Shown piece after piece: positions 6,621 to 7,896 of a DNA stretch of 7,896 nucleotides. The notes under the pieces are model-generated. The model was not told the DNA's origin and did not search any database. It saw nothing but the letters and a program-made list of their open reading frames with translations. Position 1 is the stretch's first letter. Each line of letters opens with the position of its first letter. Source of the DNA: JBAXSK01 sp044358815 (GTDB lineage Bacteria > Cyanobacteriota > Cyanobacteriia > Pseudanabaenales > Pseudanabaenaceae); contig JBIKNH010000203.1 in NCBI GenBank assembly GCA_044358815.1, positions 1-7,896 on the forward strand. Direction: 5' to 3'. A program made the position numbers and the translations under genes.

Positions 6621-6648
6621 TTTAGTTTGATTTTAGTTTGATTTTGAT
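6621..6648. repeat. Tandem 11-bp repeat TTTAGTTTGAT
   Basis: TTTAGTTTGAT occurs at 6621-6631 and 6632-6642, followed by a partial third unit ending in TTTGAT (6643-6648). It lies between the end of thrC and the crtH upstream array and contains three copies of TTTGAT, a core also present in the array. No terminator hairpin for thrC is seen here. Confidence 0.6.
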
Positions 6649-6663
6649 TGGTCAGCCTCTTAT

Positions 6664-7764
6664 CTAGAAACCCATGACCTTAGCCACGTCATTGATTTCA
6701 GCGGCTACACCACGATGTAACTTAGCATCAGCGCTATTGATAGCATTGTCAGGATCTTTCAAACCATTACCAGTCAAAACACAAACCACCGTTGCCCCTG
6801 AAGGTACTTGGTGCTGCACTTTCAACAGACCCGCTACTGAAGCCGCACTAGCTGGCTCACAGAAGATACCTTCTTCAGCCGCCAAAAACTTATAGGCATC
6901 AAGGATCTCGGCATCGGTGACGCTGTTAAATTCGCCGTTACTTTCTTCACGTACCGTCAGCGCCCGCGCCCAGTTTGCTGGATTACCAATCCGAATTGCT
7001 GTAGCTACGGTTTCCGGATTTTCCACAATATGTCCATTGACCAAAGGTGCTGATCCCGCTGCCTGAAAACCCATCATTCGGGGTAATTTCGCTGACTTGC
7101 CCACTGCGTTATATTGCTTGAAACCCATCCAATAGGCGGTAATATTTCCGGCGTTTCCCATAGGCACACAGAGCATATCCGGTGCATCCCCTAGGGCTTC
7201 AACAATCTCAAAGGCAGCAGTTTTCTGTCCCTCTAGACGATAGGGATTCAAAGAGTTAACCAAAGTAATCGGGTAGCGATCTGCCATTTCCCGCACGATG
7301 GTCAAAGCCTGGTCAAAGTTGCCATCAATGGCGATTACTTCCGCCCCATACATCAAAGCTTGAGCTAACTTACCCAGGGCAATTTTACCATCGGGAATCA
7401 AAACAAATGCTTTCAAACCACCGCGACGGGCGTAGGCAGCCGCAGCAGCGGAGGTATTACCTGTACTGGCGCAGATTACCGCTTCTGATCCGGCTTCTTT
7501 GGCTTTAGAGATTGCCATAGTCATACCGCGATCCTTAAAGCTGCCCGTGGGATTCAACCCATCAAACTTGACCAAAACCTTAATATTTCTTCCCATGCGG
7601 CTACTGACCGACATTGCGGGGATTAAGGGGGTATTGCCTTCATGGAGGGTGACCACGGGGGTTTGACTGGTCACAGGCAGGTAGTCGGCATAGCGACAGA
7701 TCAAGCCCGGCCAACCATGGGGAAATGTGCAGGCAGGATAAAGGTCAAGACGAGTGTCAATCAC
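6664..7764 (-). CDS. thrC: Threonine synthase
   Basis: The 366-aa PLP enzyme converts O-phosphohomoserine to threonine in the cytosol, the last step of the threonine pathway. VVTLHEGNTPLI (37-48) is a characteristic N-terminal motif. The PLP Schiff-base lysine is K77 in NPTGSFKDRGM. STGNTSAAAAAYA (100-112) lines the cofactor site, PMGNAGN (201-207) is the phosphate-binding loop, and VLTGNGLKDP lies at 329-338. The short N-terminus and motif set fit the roughly 360-aa bacterial class; the related threonine dehydratase is unlikely given the TLHEGNTPL motif. The start is a GTG at 7764: an in-frame TAA lies nine bases upstream and no ATG occurs for over 45 codons. There is no clear Shine-Dalgarno. 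crtH follows 160 bp downstream on the same strand, with no visible terminator between them. Confidence 0.95.
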   Translation of the reverse strand: MIDTRLDLYPACTFPHGWPGLICRYADYLPVTSQTPVVTLHEGNTPLIPAMSVSSRMGRNIKVLVKFDGLNPTGSFKDRGMTMAISKAKEAGSEAVICASTGNTSAAAAAYARRGGLKAFVLIPDGKIALGKLAQALMYGAEVIAIDGNFDQALTIVREMADRYPITLVNSLNPYRLEGQKTAAFEIVEALGDAPDMLCVPMGNAGNITAYWMGFKQYNAVGKSAKLPRMMGFQAAGSAPLVNGHIVENPETVATAIRIGNPANWARALTVREESNGEFNSVTDAEILDAYKFLAAEEGIFCEPASAASVAGLLKVQHQVPSGATVVCVLTGNGLKDPDNAINSADAKLHRGVAAEINDVAKVMGF

Positions 7765-7811
7765 GCTGGCTTAGGGAGTTGTAAATACTATTGTGACAAT
7801 TAGTTTAAGTT

Positions 7812-7839
7812 ATTTTAATCGTGACACATCTAAAGACAA
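7812..7839 (-). promoter_or_regulatory. Candidate promoter of thrC
   Basis: On the - strand TTGTCT (7839-7834) and TAAAAT (7817-7812) are 16 bp apart, matching -35 and -10 consensus at 4/6 and 5/6. The leader would be about 40 bases. GTGACA occurs on the + strand both inside the spacer (7821-7826) and just past the expected start (7793-7798), a possible regulator site pair. Confidence 0.35.
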
Positions 7840-7861
7840 ATGCCAAGTCTAATCTTAATGC

Positions 7862-7885
7862 TCTGTGGGCTTATCTGTGGGCTTA
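7862..7885. repeat. Perfect 12-bp tandem duplication TCTGTGGGCTTA
   Basis: Two adjacent identical units (7862-7873, 7874-7885) lie upstream of thrC at the window edge. No gene is visible between thrC and the end. The repeat could continue, or serve a gene beyond the window; its role is unknown. Confidence 0.75.
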
Positions 7886-7896
7886 GTCGTAGGGAT

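Overview
The window looks like a piece of a cyanobacterial chromosome. Three perfect copies of the cyanobacterial HIP1 octamer (GCGATCGC) are present. The flanking genes are a CrtH-type carotenoid cis-trans isomerase, a QueC, a threonine synthase and a RuvC/YqgF-fold protein of a type seen in cyanobacteria. The genus cannot be told from the sequence.

Layout: queC is on the + strand (63-728) behind a strong Shine-Dalgarno. Every other gene lies on the - strand and is read right to left: thrC (7764-6664), crtH (6503-4989), a yqgF-like gene (4902-4489), then a restriction-modification locus (4446-868) that converges on queC. All intergenic gaps are short (42-160 bp). They hold a few candidate promoters, small tandem repeats and a symmetric array of CTTTGA/TCAAAG half-sites upstream of crtH. 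No gap exceeds 300 bp. No tRNA, rRNA, CRISPR array, transposase or integrase was seen.

The accessory part is the restriction-modification locus. Its first reading frame (903 aa) joins an HsdR-type PD-(D/E)XK nuclease domain, a gamma-class N6-adenine methyltransferase and the first target recognition domain (TRD1) of a type I-style specificity subunit. There it stops at a TGA. Translation of the same frame past that TGA gives the rest of a normal S module: the central helix, TRD2 and the C-terminal helix. The lesion is therefore one in-frame stop inside what would be an approximately 1192-aa single-chain R-M-S enzyme, arranged like the AloI/PpiI/TstI type IIB enzymes. No translocase (HsdR helicase) gene, separate S gene or control-protein gene is present.

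A nine-base T run lies at the junction between the methyltransferase and S modules. Loss or gain of one base would terminate the protein at once, leaving nuclease plus methyltransferase with no target recognition. The locus thus has two separate points (T9 tract and TGA) at which specificity can be cut off. Whether this is decay, a switch, recoding or a sequencing error cannot be decided from this sequence alone.

The flanking genes are housekeeping: queuosine precursor synthesis, threonine synthesis, carotenoid isomerisation and a probable RNase H-fold nuclease. They do not form an obvious pathway with one another or with the restriction system.
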